From Actinocorallia herbida (lineage in GTDB: Bacteria; Actinomycetota; Actinomycetes; Streptosporangiales; Streptosporangiaceae), in assembly GCF_003751225.1 (NCBI RefSeq), contig NZ_RJKE01000001.1:9610001-9674000 (forward strand): DNA of 64,000 nt, given 5' to 3'. Below are positions 26,082-40,333 of this stretch, one piece after another. The notes under the pieces are model-generated. The model ran no database searches, was not told where the DNA came from, and worked only from the letters and a program-made list of their open reading frames with translations. Each line of letters opens with the position of its first letter. Within the stretch, counting starts at the first letter, position 1. Both the position numbers and the translations under genes were made by a program.

Positions 26082-26875
26082 GCGAAGTGACCGACACCGC
26101 CGAGAAGACCGAGACCGAGGCCGTGGAGACCGCGGAGGTCGAAGAGGTCGAAGAGGTCGACGGCCAGCTCTCCCTGGCCGACGCCGCGGAGGCGGACTCC
26201 GCCTCCGGCGCCACCGACGCCGAGGACGGGACCGACGCGTCCGCGGCCGAGGACGTCGAGGACGTCGAGGACACCTATGAGGCCGGCGAGGCCGAAGCCG
26301 ATGAGGCCGAGGTCGTCGCGCCGCCGAAGGCCGCCGAGAAGAAGGCGAAGAAGGCCGCCAAGTCCGCGCAGAAGCCCGCGCGCGCCTCCTCCGGCCCGGG
26401 AGTCCCGTTGTGGGTCCTGGCCGTCTTGGGCGTCCTGGTGGTCGCCCTGGGGGCATCGACGGCCTGGCTGTGGACCGGGAGCCGCAGCACCCTGTCGGAG
26501 GACCAGATCAACAAGGCGGTCCGCACGGCGGCCGCGTCGGCGCAGCACATCTCCTCGTGGGACTACCGGACGATCGAGCAGGACATCGACCAGGTCCTGG
26601 ACGAGACGACCGGCGACTTCCACAAGGCGTACGAGGCGAGCGCCGCCAAGCTGCTCCAGACCGCGCCCACGCAGGAGGCCGTCACCGTCGGGATGACGAG
26701 CAAGGCGGGCGTCGAGGCGATCAAGGACGACGGCTCGGTGACGGTCCTGGTGTTCCTCAACCAGCAGACCACGAGCAAGGACGCCGAGGCGCACATCGAG
26801 CAGCACCGCCTACGGCTGACCATGGTCGACAAGGACGGCGAGTGGCTGGTGTCCAAGCTCGAGGTCCTCGGCTGA
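26078..26875 (+). CDS. Mce-associated membrane protein with long acidic N-terminus
   Basis: A 265-aa paralogue of the previous gene. GTG 26078 overlaps the preceding stop. The first ~85 residues are a cytoplasmic Glu/Asp/Ala-rich stretch, then a Lys/Ala-rich segment, one TM helix (about 108–130), and the Mas domain (AVRTAAASAQHISSWDYRTIEQDIDQVLDETTGDFHKAY … VDKDGEWLVSKLEVLG). It closes the mce transcription unit; the downstream terminator is at 26923–26945. Confidence 0.85.
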   Translation: MSEVTDTAEKTETEAVETAEVEEVEEVDGQLSLADAAEADSASGATDAEDGTDASAAEDVEDVEDTYEAGEAEADEAEVVAPPKAAEKKAKKAAKSAQKPARASSGPGVPLWVLAVLGVLVVALGASTAWLWTGSRSTLSEDQINKAVRTAAASAQHISSWDYRTIEQDIDQVLDETTGDFHKAYEASAAKLLQTAPTQEAVTVGMTSKAGVEAIKDDGSVTVLVFLNQQTTSKDAEAHIEQHRLRLTMVDKDGEWLVSKLEVLG

Positions 26876-26922
26876 CGGAAGCCGGAACTCGGCTGGTCAA
26901 AGATCTTTTCCCCTGCCGTGGA

Positions 26923-26945
26923 GGACCCCTCAACCCGAGGGGTCC
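26923..26945 (+). terminator. Terminator of the mce operon
   Basis: GGACCCCT / AGGGGTCC, 8-bp stem and 7-nt loop, 47 nt after the last gene. Confidence 0.75.
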
Positions 26946-27116
26946 TTCGCCGTTTCGGAACCTGCGGGTTTGTGGTTATTCCATGTGACCCACGTCTCTA
27001 AACTATGAGGCTTGTCACTGCTGGCCAGAGCCCGAAAAGTCCCTGTGCGGCCTTGACTTGGCCGCCTCGAAGGACGATGCTGCGAGGCAACTGTGATGTG
27101 CATAGCGAATGTAGGC

Positions 27117-27145
27117 TTGCAAGCGGTGTGGCAGTCGGCTACACT
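27117..27145 (+). promoter_or_regulatory. rpoBC promoter
   Basis: TTGCAA (27117–27122), 17-nt spacer and TACACT (27140–27145), the best vegetative promoter in the window. The implied 5' UTR is ~155 nt (27152–27307); no riboswitch or conserved structure was recognised there. A weaker TTGACT lies at 27054. The 26946–27116 stretch shows no gene. Confidence 0.7.
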
Positions 27146-27307
27146 GCCCCTTTGCGCTGCCCTTTAGCTATCCTCCGTGCAACCATGCCGTGATCTTGGT
27201 CCAGCCGCCGGTCATCACAAGATCGTTGGTCAACCGAGCATCACGGGTTTTCGGGGATGCATTGGCGTGCACGCCCGTACCGCCGCGAGCCCTCGGAAGG
27301 ACCACTC

Positions 27308-30778
<3,471 letters not shown>

Positions 30779-30790
30779 GAGGAGTAGCCA

Positions 30791-34681
<3,891 letters not shown>

Positions 34682-34695
34682 TCCCCTCAGCACCC

Positions 34696-34729
34696 GGAAG
34701 GGCCCCGTCCACACGGACGGGGCCCTTCC
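34696..34729 (+). terminator. Terminator of rpoBC
   Basis: GGAAGGGCCCCGTCC / GGACGGGGCCCTTCC, perfect 15-bp stem with ACAC loop, followed by CCCTTT. It may also serve the convergent TetR gene. Confidence 0.9.
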
Positions 34730-34752
34730 CCTTTCCGGGGCCCACCGACGGC

Positions 34753-35358
34753 TCAGGCGTGGGTGTCGTCGCGGAGGAGCGGGCCGATGGAGGTGTGGAG
34801 GTGGCGGCGGAATCGGGCGACGGCGCGGCGGTCGGAGGTGCTGGAGCGGCCGCCGTCGAGGTCGGGGATGCCGCCGTAGACGAAGGTCTGGACGGACCAG
34901 ACGATGCCCCAGATCACCAGTTCCATGTCGATGTCGGGGCGGACGAGATCGGCGGTGAGCTGGGAGACCGCGTGGATCTGGGGAGAGGAGTAGAGGCGTT
35001 CGATGTCGCGGAGGTCGGCCGCGTCGTGCATCCGGCGCTGCATCCACAGGGCGGCCTCGCGCGGATGGTCGACGAAGTGGTCGAAGTACTGGTCGATCAG
35101 CCGGTGGATGCCCGCGGCGTCGTGGGTGTAGGTGGCGGTCATCCGGTCCAGGAGGGCCTGCTCCTCCTCGTGGACGTGCTTGATCACCGCGAGGTACAGC
35201 TCCCGCTTCCCGCCGAACTCGGTGCGGATCGACGCCACCGGCAGCCCCGCCACGTCGGCGACGAGCTGGCCGGGGGTCTGGTCGTAGCCCAGCTCGGCGA
35301 ACAGGCCGAGAGCCGCGGAGAGCAGCCGCTGTCCGGCCTCCGATGTCGGCTCGGTCAC
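34753..35358 (-). CDS. TetR/AcrR family transcriptional regulator
   Basis: A 201-aa regulator. The N-terminal helix-turn-helix reads AGQRLLSAALGLFAELGYDQTPGQLVADVAGLPVASIRTEFGGKRELY, and the rest is a variable helical ligand domain. GTG 35358 is preferred because GAGGGG lies ~9 nt upstream; GTG 35367 (three codons longer) would sit on top of that site. A TATCCT −10 box (35389–35394) is just upstream. No adjacent enzyme or pump points to a target; the divergent neighbour is a small membrane peptide. HTH tip residues are unusual (PVASIRTEF instead of the common S-x-GTLYxHF). Confidence 0.85.
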   Translation of the reverse strand: MTEPTSEAGQRLLSAALGLFAELGYDQTPGQLVADVAGLPVASIRTEFGGKRELYLAVIKHVHEEEQALLDRMTATYTHDAAGIHRLIDQYFDHFVDHPREAALWMQRRMHDAADLRDIERLYSSPQIHAVSQLTADLVRPDIDMELVIWGIVWSVQTFVYGGIPDLDGGRSSTSDRRAVARFRRHLHTSIGPLLRDDTHA

Positions 35359-35466
35359 CTGCTGCACCCCCTCGGTCGCCTCTCTCGCAGGATAACAACG
35401 CGATCACGGTGCGTCGTCGGGCGGGGCGACGGCCGGGCCGGGCCGCGGACGGCTAGGGTCGGGGCC

Positions 35467-35562
35467 ATGGGTCTGGCGAACGTGGTGGTCGTGGCCGGGG
35501 TGTGCGCGCTCGTCGCGCTGGGCTGTCTGGGGCTGATCAGGGTCCTGGGACGGCTGGGGTGA
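35467..35562 (+). CDS. Small membrane peptide, leaderless (31 aa)
   Basis: ATG 35467 lies 7 nt after a TAGGGT box (35454–35459), the leaderless promoter pattern of many genes here. The 31-residue product is almost entirely one hydrophobic helix (NVVVVAGVCALVALGCLGL) with a short basic tail (RVLGRLG). It looks like a single-pass membrane peptide and ends 30 nt before the nitrobindin gene. Function unknown; toxicity or a regulatory role cannot be inferred from sequence. The promoter is what lifts it above chance. Confidence 0.45.
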   Translation: MGLANVVVVAGVCALVALGCLGLIRVLGRLG

Positions 35563-35579
35563 GCACCGTCGGAGAACGC

Positions 35580-35585
35580 TACGCT
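35580..35585 (+). promoter_or_regulatory. −10 box of the nitrobindin gene (leaderless)
   Basis: TACGCT ending 7 nt before ATG 35593; no ribosome-binding site in the gap. Confidence 0.6.
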
Positions 35586-35592
35586 TGGTCAC

Positions 35593-36126
35593 ATGGAGAT
35601 CGTGTTCGAGCATGAGTTGCACCCCGACCTGAAGTCCCTGGAGTGGCTGGTGGGGACGTGGGAGGGCGATGGCGTGGGGGACTACCCGACCATCGAGCAG
35701 TTCCGCTTCACCCAGCAGATCTCCTTCACGCACATCGGCAAGCCGTACCTGATCTACACCAGCCGCACCTGGCGGCTGGACGAGGAGTTCAAGCAGCGCG
35801 AGGCCCTGGCCATGGAGACCGGGTTCTGGCGGGTGCCGGGCGGCGGCCGGAACGTGGAGGTGCTGCTGTCGCACCCGACCGGCGTTCAGGAGATCTACAC
35901 CGGCGAGGTGACCTTCAACAAGGTCGAGCTGGTCACCGACGTCGTCGCGCGGACCGAGACCGCCAAGGAGATCACCGGCGGCAAGCGTCTCTACGGCCTG
36001 TTCCCGGCCCAGGACGGCACCGACGACCGCGACCTCGGCTGGGTCTACGAGATGGCCGCGATGGGCCACCCCCTCCAGGTCCACATGTCGGCCCAGCTGA
36101 AGAAGGCCCCGCCGCAGCAGGGCTGA
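35593..36126 (+). CDS. Nitrobindin-like heme-binding beta-barrel protein (FABP-like, THAP4 family)
   Basis: A 177-aa, 10-stranded beta-barrel. The family hallmark GTWEGDGVGDYP is at residues ~21–32, and the conserved C-terminal segment EMAAMGHPLQVHMSAQLKK contains the histidine expected to bind heme iron. Homologues in Mycobacterium and Arabidopsis bind ferric heme and isomerise peroxynitrite to nitrate, protecting against nitrosative stress. ATG 35593 is leaderless (TACGCT −10). The next two genes are Fur-like and YgfZ, a small redox/iron–sulfur neighbourhood. Confidence 0.88.
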   Translation: MEIVFEHELHPDLKSLEWLVGTWEGDGVGDYPTIEQFRFTQQISFTHIGKPYLIYTSRTWRLDEEFKQREALAMETGFWRVPGGGRNVEVLLSHPTGVQEIYTGEVTFNKVELVTDVVARTETAKEITGGKRLYGLFPAQDGTDDRDLGWVYEMAAMGHPLQVHMSAQLKKAPPQQG

Positions 36127-36413
36127 GCGGGCCGGAGGAGCACCGCGCGCGGGCCCGGAGAACACGGGCCGGAAAAAGGGGAGATCCCCGGACCTTCCGC
36201 CGTTGGGGCGGGTGCCGTCAGGACTGGACGGCGGTCCGGGGACCCGGTGTCTGCTGGAGATTCGCCAGGAGACTGCTTGTCCCGCTGGGGCGCTCCTAGC
36301 GAGCAGCCACCTCGCAAGTCCTCGAAGAAATCATTTCGTGGACCACCTCCTTTCCTGCGTGAGACCGAAACTATGCGACGTTCCCGCGTGCAGGCAAACG
36401 GTTTTTCCGGACA

Positions 36414-36419
36414 TAGGAT
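36414..36419 (+). promoter_or_regulatory. −10 box of the fur-like gene (leaderless)
   Basis: TAGGAT ending 6 nt before ATG 36426. The 290 bp between the nitrobindin stop and here hold no recognisable gene. Confidence 0.6.
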
Positions 36420-36425
36420 CGTGGC

Positions 36426-36842
36426 ATGGGTGAGACGACGTGGCAGGAGGAGCTGCGGGCGCACGGGTACCGGGTCACGCCGCAGCGCCAGCTCGTCTTG
36501 GAGGCCGTGGCCGTGCTGGAGCACGGGACCCCTGAGGAGATCTGCGCCCAGGTACAGCGGACCGCGACGGGCGTCAACATCTCCACGGTCTACCGGACGC
36601 TGGAGCTCCTGGAAGAGCTCGGGATGGTCAAACACGCTCATGTCGGGCACGGGCCACCCAACTACCATCTGGCCACCGAGGCCGATCATGTCCACCTTTG
36701 CTGCCGCGGATGCGGGAAGGTCGAGGACGTGTCCCCGTCCGTCGCGGCGGGTCTCGTCGCGGCACTCGAAGCGGGCCACGGGTTCGAGACCGACGTCCCC
36801 CATCTGACGGTCTTCGGCCGATGCAGGGAGTGCCGTTCATGA
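36426..36842 (+). CDS. Fur family transcriptional regulator
   Basis: A 138-aa Fur-superfamily repressor. The winged helix covers residues ~1–80 (GYRVTPQRQLVLEAV … GVNISTVYRTLELLEELGMV). The dimerisation/metal domain has HVHLCCRGCGKVEDV and C-terminal CRECRS, giving two CxxC pairs for the structural zinc. The HxH pattern fits the regulatory metal site. The cognate metal (Fe, Zn, Mn) or peroxide sensing cannot be assigned. Leaderless start at 36426; the TGA overlaps the ATG of ygfZ (ATGA), so the two are co-translated. Confidence 0.9.
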   Translation: MGETTWQEELRAHGYRVTPQRQLVLEAVAVLEHGTPEEICAQVQRTATGVNISTVYRTLELLEELGMVKHAHVGHGPPNYHLATEADHVHLCCRGCGKVEDVSPSVAAGLVAALEAGHGFETDVPHLTVFGRCRECRS

Positions 36843-37783
36843 CTTTCCACGCGGATCCCCCGGACGAGGCGCTCGCCGCGCACTTCGGCGACCCCTATGC
36901 CGAGCAGAAGGGGCTGGAGAGCGGCGCCGCGGCCATCGTGCGGTCCAACCGGGGCGTTGTACGGGTCAGCGGGCCCGACCGCCTCTCCTGGCTGCACAGC
37001 CTGCTCAGCCAGCACCTGAGCGCGCTGGCGCCCGGCCAGGCCACCGAGGCGCTGCTGCTGTCGCCCAACGGGCACATCGAGCACCACCTCCAGCTGGTCG
37101 ACGACGGCGAGGCGGTCTGGGCGCATGTCGAGCCGGGCACCGCCCCCTCTCTCGCCGCCTTCCTCGACCGGATGCGGTTCCTGCTGCGCGTCGAGGTCGC
37201 CGACGTCTCCGCCGAGTACGTCGTCGTCACCGGGGCGGGGCTGGAAGGCCCGCTGAGCCTCCCCGACGTCGCGGGGACGACCAGCCTGATCGTTCCCTCG
37301 GGTTCGGCGCACGATCGCGCGGACGCCGGGATCTGGGCGTACGAGGCGCTGCGGATCGCCGACCACAAGGCCCGCCTCGGCGTGGACACCGACCACCGCA
37401 CCATCCCGCACGAGCTCGGCTTCATCGACACCGCGGTGCACCTCAACAAGGGCTGCTACCGCGGCCAGGAGACCGTCGCGCGCGTCCACAACCTCGGCCG
37501 TCCGCCGCGCAGGCTCGTGTTCCTGCACCTCGACGGCGGCGAGGACAGATTGCCGGCGCGGGGCGCCGCGATCGAGGCCGACGGCCGCCAGATCGGTTTC
37601 GTCGGCTCTTCGGCCCGCCACCACGAACTCGGGCCGATCGCCCTCGCGCTGGTCAAGCGCACCGTCCCGGTGGACGCCCCGCTGGTCGTCGACGGGATCG
37701 CGGCGGCCCAGGAAGTGATCGTCTCGCCGGACACCGGTGCGAACGTCACCATCGACCCGGCGCTGCGCGGGCGTCGCAGGTGA
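36839..37783 (+). CDS. ygfZ: YgfZ/GcvT-domain folate-binding protein
   Basis: A 314-aa tetrahydrofolate-binding protein of the YgfZ type, needed for repair or assembly of certain Fe–S enzymes. The N-terminal GcvT-like domain has VRVSGPDRLSWLHSLLSQ (family: -GxDa..fL..l.-). The diagnostic motif K-G-C-[YF]-x-G-Q-E appears as KGCYRGQETVARVHNLG, with its cysteine retained. A C-terminal barrel domain follows. ATG 36839 overlaps the fur-like stop and fits the family length; a longer in-frame start within fur is rejected. Confidence 0.9.
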   Translation: MTFHADPPDEALAAHFGDPYAEQKGLESGAAAIVRSNRGVVRVSGPDRLSWLHSLLSQHLSALAPGQATEALLLSPNGHIEHHLQLVDDGEAVWAHVEPGTAPSLAAFLDRMRFLLRVEVADVSAEYVVVTGAGLEGPLSLPDVAGTTSLIVPSGSAHDRADAGIWAYEALRIADHKARLGVDTDHRTIPHELGFIDTAVHLNKGCYRGQETVARVHNLGRPPRRLVFLHLDGGEDRLPARGAAIEADGRQIGFVGSSARHHELGPIALALVKRTVPVDAPLVVDGIAAAQEVIVSPDTGANVTIDPALRGRRR

Positions 37784-37852
37784 TTGCCGACGGTCGATAT
37801 GGGATAAAGAGAAGATCGAGGTAGCCCTTCCGAACGAAGGCGGTACGCGGTC

Positions 37853-38320
37853 ATGGTTTCCCGTAAGTCGTCCCGTCGGGCGTCCGGCCAAGACGTGGAG
37901 CAGATCGCGTGGTGGCTGCTGTTCGCCGCGCTCCTCGGCTTCGGGGTCTTCACCTGGAACTGGCGGCTTCTGCTCCTGACGCTGCTGCTGTGGAGCTTCT
38001 ACGAGATCTGCCTGGTCCGCACCCGCTGCCGGGTGAAGACGCGGCAGGGCAACGAGTGCATCAAGCGCGTCCGCGGGCGGGCCTTCGCGCACGACGCCCA
38101 CGACCAGGCCATCAAGAACGACGGGCTCTGGCAGCTCATCGGGCTGACGAACCCGTTCTACAAGCCGAAGCTCTCGGACCCGAATCGGGCGACGGGCGTG
38201 GTGCTCGTCGCGCCGAAGGTCAGGCACCGGCTGGACCAGCAGGACCGGTACGTGCTGTACGCGGCTTTCGCCGGGTTGGTCATCTCGCTCGCCGGGATGC
38301 TCTGGGGGCTGTTCTGGTGA
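37853..38320 (+). CDS. Conserved hypothetical membrane protein (155 aa)
   Basis: The protein has a basic N-terminus, a TM pair at about residues 18–34 and 38–54, a cytosolic segment with LVRTRCRVKTRQGNECIKRVRGRAFAHDAHDQ, and a TM helix at the C-terminus (about 133–153). The middle segment (two cysteines followed by basic residues, AHDQAIKNDGLWQL) looks like a nucleic-acid or metal-binding loop. I do not recognise a family. ATG 37853 follows GAAGGCGG at ~10 nt. It is convergent with dtd. Confidence 0.75.
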   Translation: MVSRKSSRRASGQDVEQIAWWLLFAALLGFGVFTWNWRLLLLTLLLWSFYEICLVRTRCRVKTRQGNECIKRVRGRAFAHDAHDQAIKNDGLWQLIGLTNPFYKPKLSDPNRATGVVLVAPKVRHRLDQQDRYVLYAAFAGLVISLAGMLWGLFW

Positions 38321-38366
38321 GCCGGCCCTCGGCCTCGTGACGCGCGGGCCCGCACCCGGGTCCCGG

Positions 38367-38792
38367 CTAGAGGTCGATGACGAGGGTGATCGGGCCGTCG
38401 TTGACCAGGGAGACCTTCATGTCGGCGCCGAACCTGCCCGTCTCCACGTGGGCGCCCAGCCGGCTGAGTTCCGCGACGACGGCGTCGACCAGCGGCTCGG
38501 CCGCATCGCCCTTGGCGGCGTCCAGCCAGGACGGGCGGCGGCCCTTGCGGGTGTCGCCGTAGAGGGTGAACTGGCTGATCACCAGGAGCGGTGCGCCCAC
38601 GTCGGAGCAGGACTTCTCGCCGTCCAGGACGCGCAGGCCCCACAGCTTCGCGGCGAGCTTGGCGGCCTTGGCCGGGTCGTCGTCGTGGGTGACGCCGACC
38701 AGGACCATGAGGCCCGGCTCGTCGATCCGTCCGACGACCTCGCCGTCGACCCGGACCGCCGCCTCGCTGACCCGTTGCACCACCGCACGCAT
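38367..38792 (-). CDS. dtd: D-aminoacyl-tRNA deacylase
   Basis: A 141-aa Dtd homodimer subunit that hydrolyses D-aminoacyl-tRNA (and Gly-tRNAAla), enforcing chirality in translation. It begins [17 protein letters not shown], carries the active-site motif [15 protein letters not shown], and near the C-terminus the Gly-cisPro motif in [11 protein letters not shown], which excludes L-amino acids. Length and motifs are standard. Confidence 0.95.
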   Translation of the reverse strand: MRAVVQRVSEAAVRVDGEVVGRIDEPGLMVLVGVTHDDDPAKAAKLAAKLWGLRVLDGEKSCSDVGAPLLVISQFTLYGDTRKGRRPSWLDAAKGDAAEPLVDAVVAELSRLGAHVETGRFGADMKVSLVNDGPITLVIDL

Positions 38793-38833
38793 GACAGCAG
38801 TCTCCCACGCGGATCCCGCCGGGCCCGACCGCT

Positions 38834-38839
38834 TAACCT
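38834..38839 (+). promoter_or_regulatory. −10 box of the asparaginase gene (leaderless)
   Basis: TAACCT ending 6 nt before ATG 38846. It is divergent from dtd across a 53-bp gap. Confidence 0.55.
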
Positions 38840-38845
38840 TGGGGC

Positions 38846-39802
38846 ATGAACGGTGCGCACCCGGTGCTGGTCGAGGTCGAGCGGTCGGGCGTCGTGGAGT
38901 CGCGGCACCGGGGCGTCGCGGTGGCGCTGGACGCCGAGGGGCAGGTCGTCCGGGCGCTCGGGCCGGTCACCGTGCCGGTGTTCCCGCGGTCGACGGTGAA
39001 GCCGTTCCAGGCGGTCGCGATGCTCCGGCACCGGCTCGCCCTCGAAGGCGAACTCCTCGCCCTCGCCGCGTCCAGCCACTCGGGCGAGTCCTTCCACGTC
39101 GAGGGCGTCGCGCGGATCCTCGCGACCGCGGGGCTGACGTTCGAGGCGCTCGGCTGCCCGCCGGACTGGCCGCTGGACGCCGAGGCCGAGCGCGCCCTCG
39201 TCCGCGACGGAGGTGAGGCGGGCCGCCGCTACATGAACTGCTCGGGCAAGCACGCGGCGATGCTGGCGACCTGCCGGGAGAACGGCTGGCCGATCGACTC
39301 CTATCTCGACACCTCCCACCCCCTCCAGCGCGCGGTCCGCGAGACCCTTGAGGAGTTCGCGGGGGAGCACGTCGCCATGGTCGGTGTCGACGGGTGCGGC
39401 GCACCCCTCTTCGGCCTCAGCCCCCTCGCCCTGGCCCGCGCCTTCCACAGGCTGGGGAAGGCCGCGCCCGACACCCCCGAGGGCCGCGTCGCCGCCGCGA
39501 TGCGCGCCCACCCGGCATGGACCTCCGGCACCCGCCGCGACGAGTACGACCTCATGGCCGACGTCCCCGGCCTCATCGTCAAATCCGGCGCCGAAGGCGT
39601 GGACGCCTTCTGCCTCCCCGACGGCGCCTCCGGGATCGTCAAGATCGACGACGGCGCCTCCCGTGCCCGCACCCCCGTGACCATCGCCCTCCTCAACCTC
39701 CTGGGCGCAGCCTCCCCCCGCCTCACCCACCTCTCCACCACCCCCATAACCGGCGGCCCCTGCGTAGTGGGCGCCATCCACCCCACCCCCGCGCTCCGCT
39801 GA
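38846..39802 (+). CDS. Asparaginase, class 3 (asparaginase II, PF06089-type)
   Basis: A 318-aa enzyme resembling the rhizobial inducible asparaginases (ReAII/ReAV), unrelated to E. coli AnsA/B. Active-site signatures are [11 protein letters not shown] (Ser49, Lys52), ASSHSGE (Ser77/Ser79) and [10 protein letters not shown] (Cys132, Lys135), which together form the zinc-containing Ser–Lys tandem site known in this class. A GVDGCGAP segment follows. Hydrolysis of L-asparagine is the family activity. Leaderless ATG 38846. Confidence 0.88.
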   Translation: MNGAHPVLVEVERSGVVESRHRGVAVALDAEGQVVRALGPVTVPVFPRSTVKPFQAVAMLRHRLALEGELLALAASSHSGESFHVEGVARILATAGLTFEALGCPPDWPLDAEAERALVRDGGEAGRRYMNCSGKHAAMLATCRENGWPIDSYLDTSHPLQRAVRETLEEFAGEHVAMVGVDGCGAPLFGLSPLALARAFHRLGKAAPDTPEGRVAAAMRAHPAWTSGTRRDEYDLMADVPGLIVKSGAEGVDAFCLPDGASGIVKIDDGASRARTPVTIALLNLLGAASPRLTHLSTTPITGGPCVVGAIHPTPALR

Positions 39803-39980
39803 CCCACCCCCGCCCGCGGTCATCCGGCTCCCCTTCCGCTCGTACTCCGCGCCGCCGGGCGGCTCCCCCTTCCGCCCCGGTGCTCGTGCGGCCCACCTCG
39901 CGCCGCACGGATTCCGCACGGTGCCCTCGCAGATCCGGGGTCCGGTCGGGGAAGAGCCGGGGCGGGTCGCCGCGCGAGGG

Positions 39981-40229
39981 TCAGGATGCGGTGCGCGGAT
40001 CGGCAGCCGTGTGCACGACCATCTCGTGGTCGCGCGGGTGGTCCACGGAACCGTGGCGGATCACGGCGCGGTCGAAGACGGCGTCCAGGGCTTCTTGAAG
40101 CGCGGAGACCTCCTTGGCCCATGTCTCCAGGAGCGCCCGCCGGCAGCCCAGGTCGTCCGCCAGGTGCCCGGCAGCCCCCTGTGCCGTACGGAAGCCGTCC
40201 GGTGCCGCCTGGCAGGCGCCAGGCGGCAC
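39981..40229 (-). pseudogene. Possible small ORF or gene remnant (up to 82 aa)
   Basis: A minus-strand frame ending at 39981 has strong G/C third-position bias over ~60 codons and a protein-like helix (RALLETWAKEVSALQEALDAVF) plus HPRDHEMVVHTAADP. The only reasonable start, GTG 40229, sits inside a perfect 20-bp hairpin and lacks a ribosome site. It may be the 3' remnant of a lost gene. No family recognised. The rest of the 530-bp gap (39803–40333) shows no gene. Confidence 0.25.
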
Positions 40230-40237
40230 CGGACGGC
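40194..40237. repeat. Perfect 20-bp inverted repeat with 4-nt loop
   Basis: Arms 40194–40213 and 40218–40237 are exact reverse complements (GCCGTCCGGTGCCGCCTGGC and its complement), loop AGGC. It lies ~100 bp downstream of the secreted hydrolase gene (minus strand). No T-run on either side. It may be a terminator, an mRNA-stabilising hairpin or a mobile repeat. Confidence 0.85.
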
Positions 40238-40333
40238 GACCGCGTCGGCGGCCGTACCGGCGGACGGCCGCCGGTGCCCGCCCCGGGGAAGGGCGGGGCG
40301 GGTCCCGGGGAGGGCCTGTCCGGTGCTTCGGAG

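Noticed and set aside
27005-27193. A 62-codon frame in the rpoB leader following a TAAACT box
   Set aside because: The ATG directly abuts the TAAACT box, so it cannot be a leaderless start from it, and the translation has no protein-like pattern.
36127-36425. Short plus-strand frames before the fur-like gene
   Set aside because: No start signals, no coding bias beyond composition, and they run out of frame into fur.
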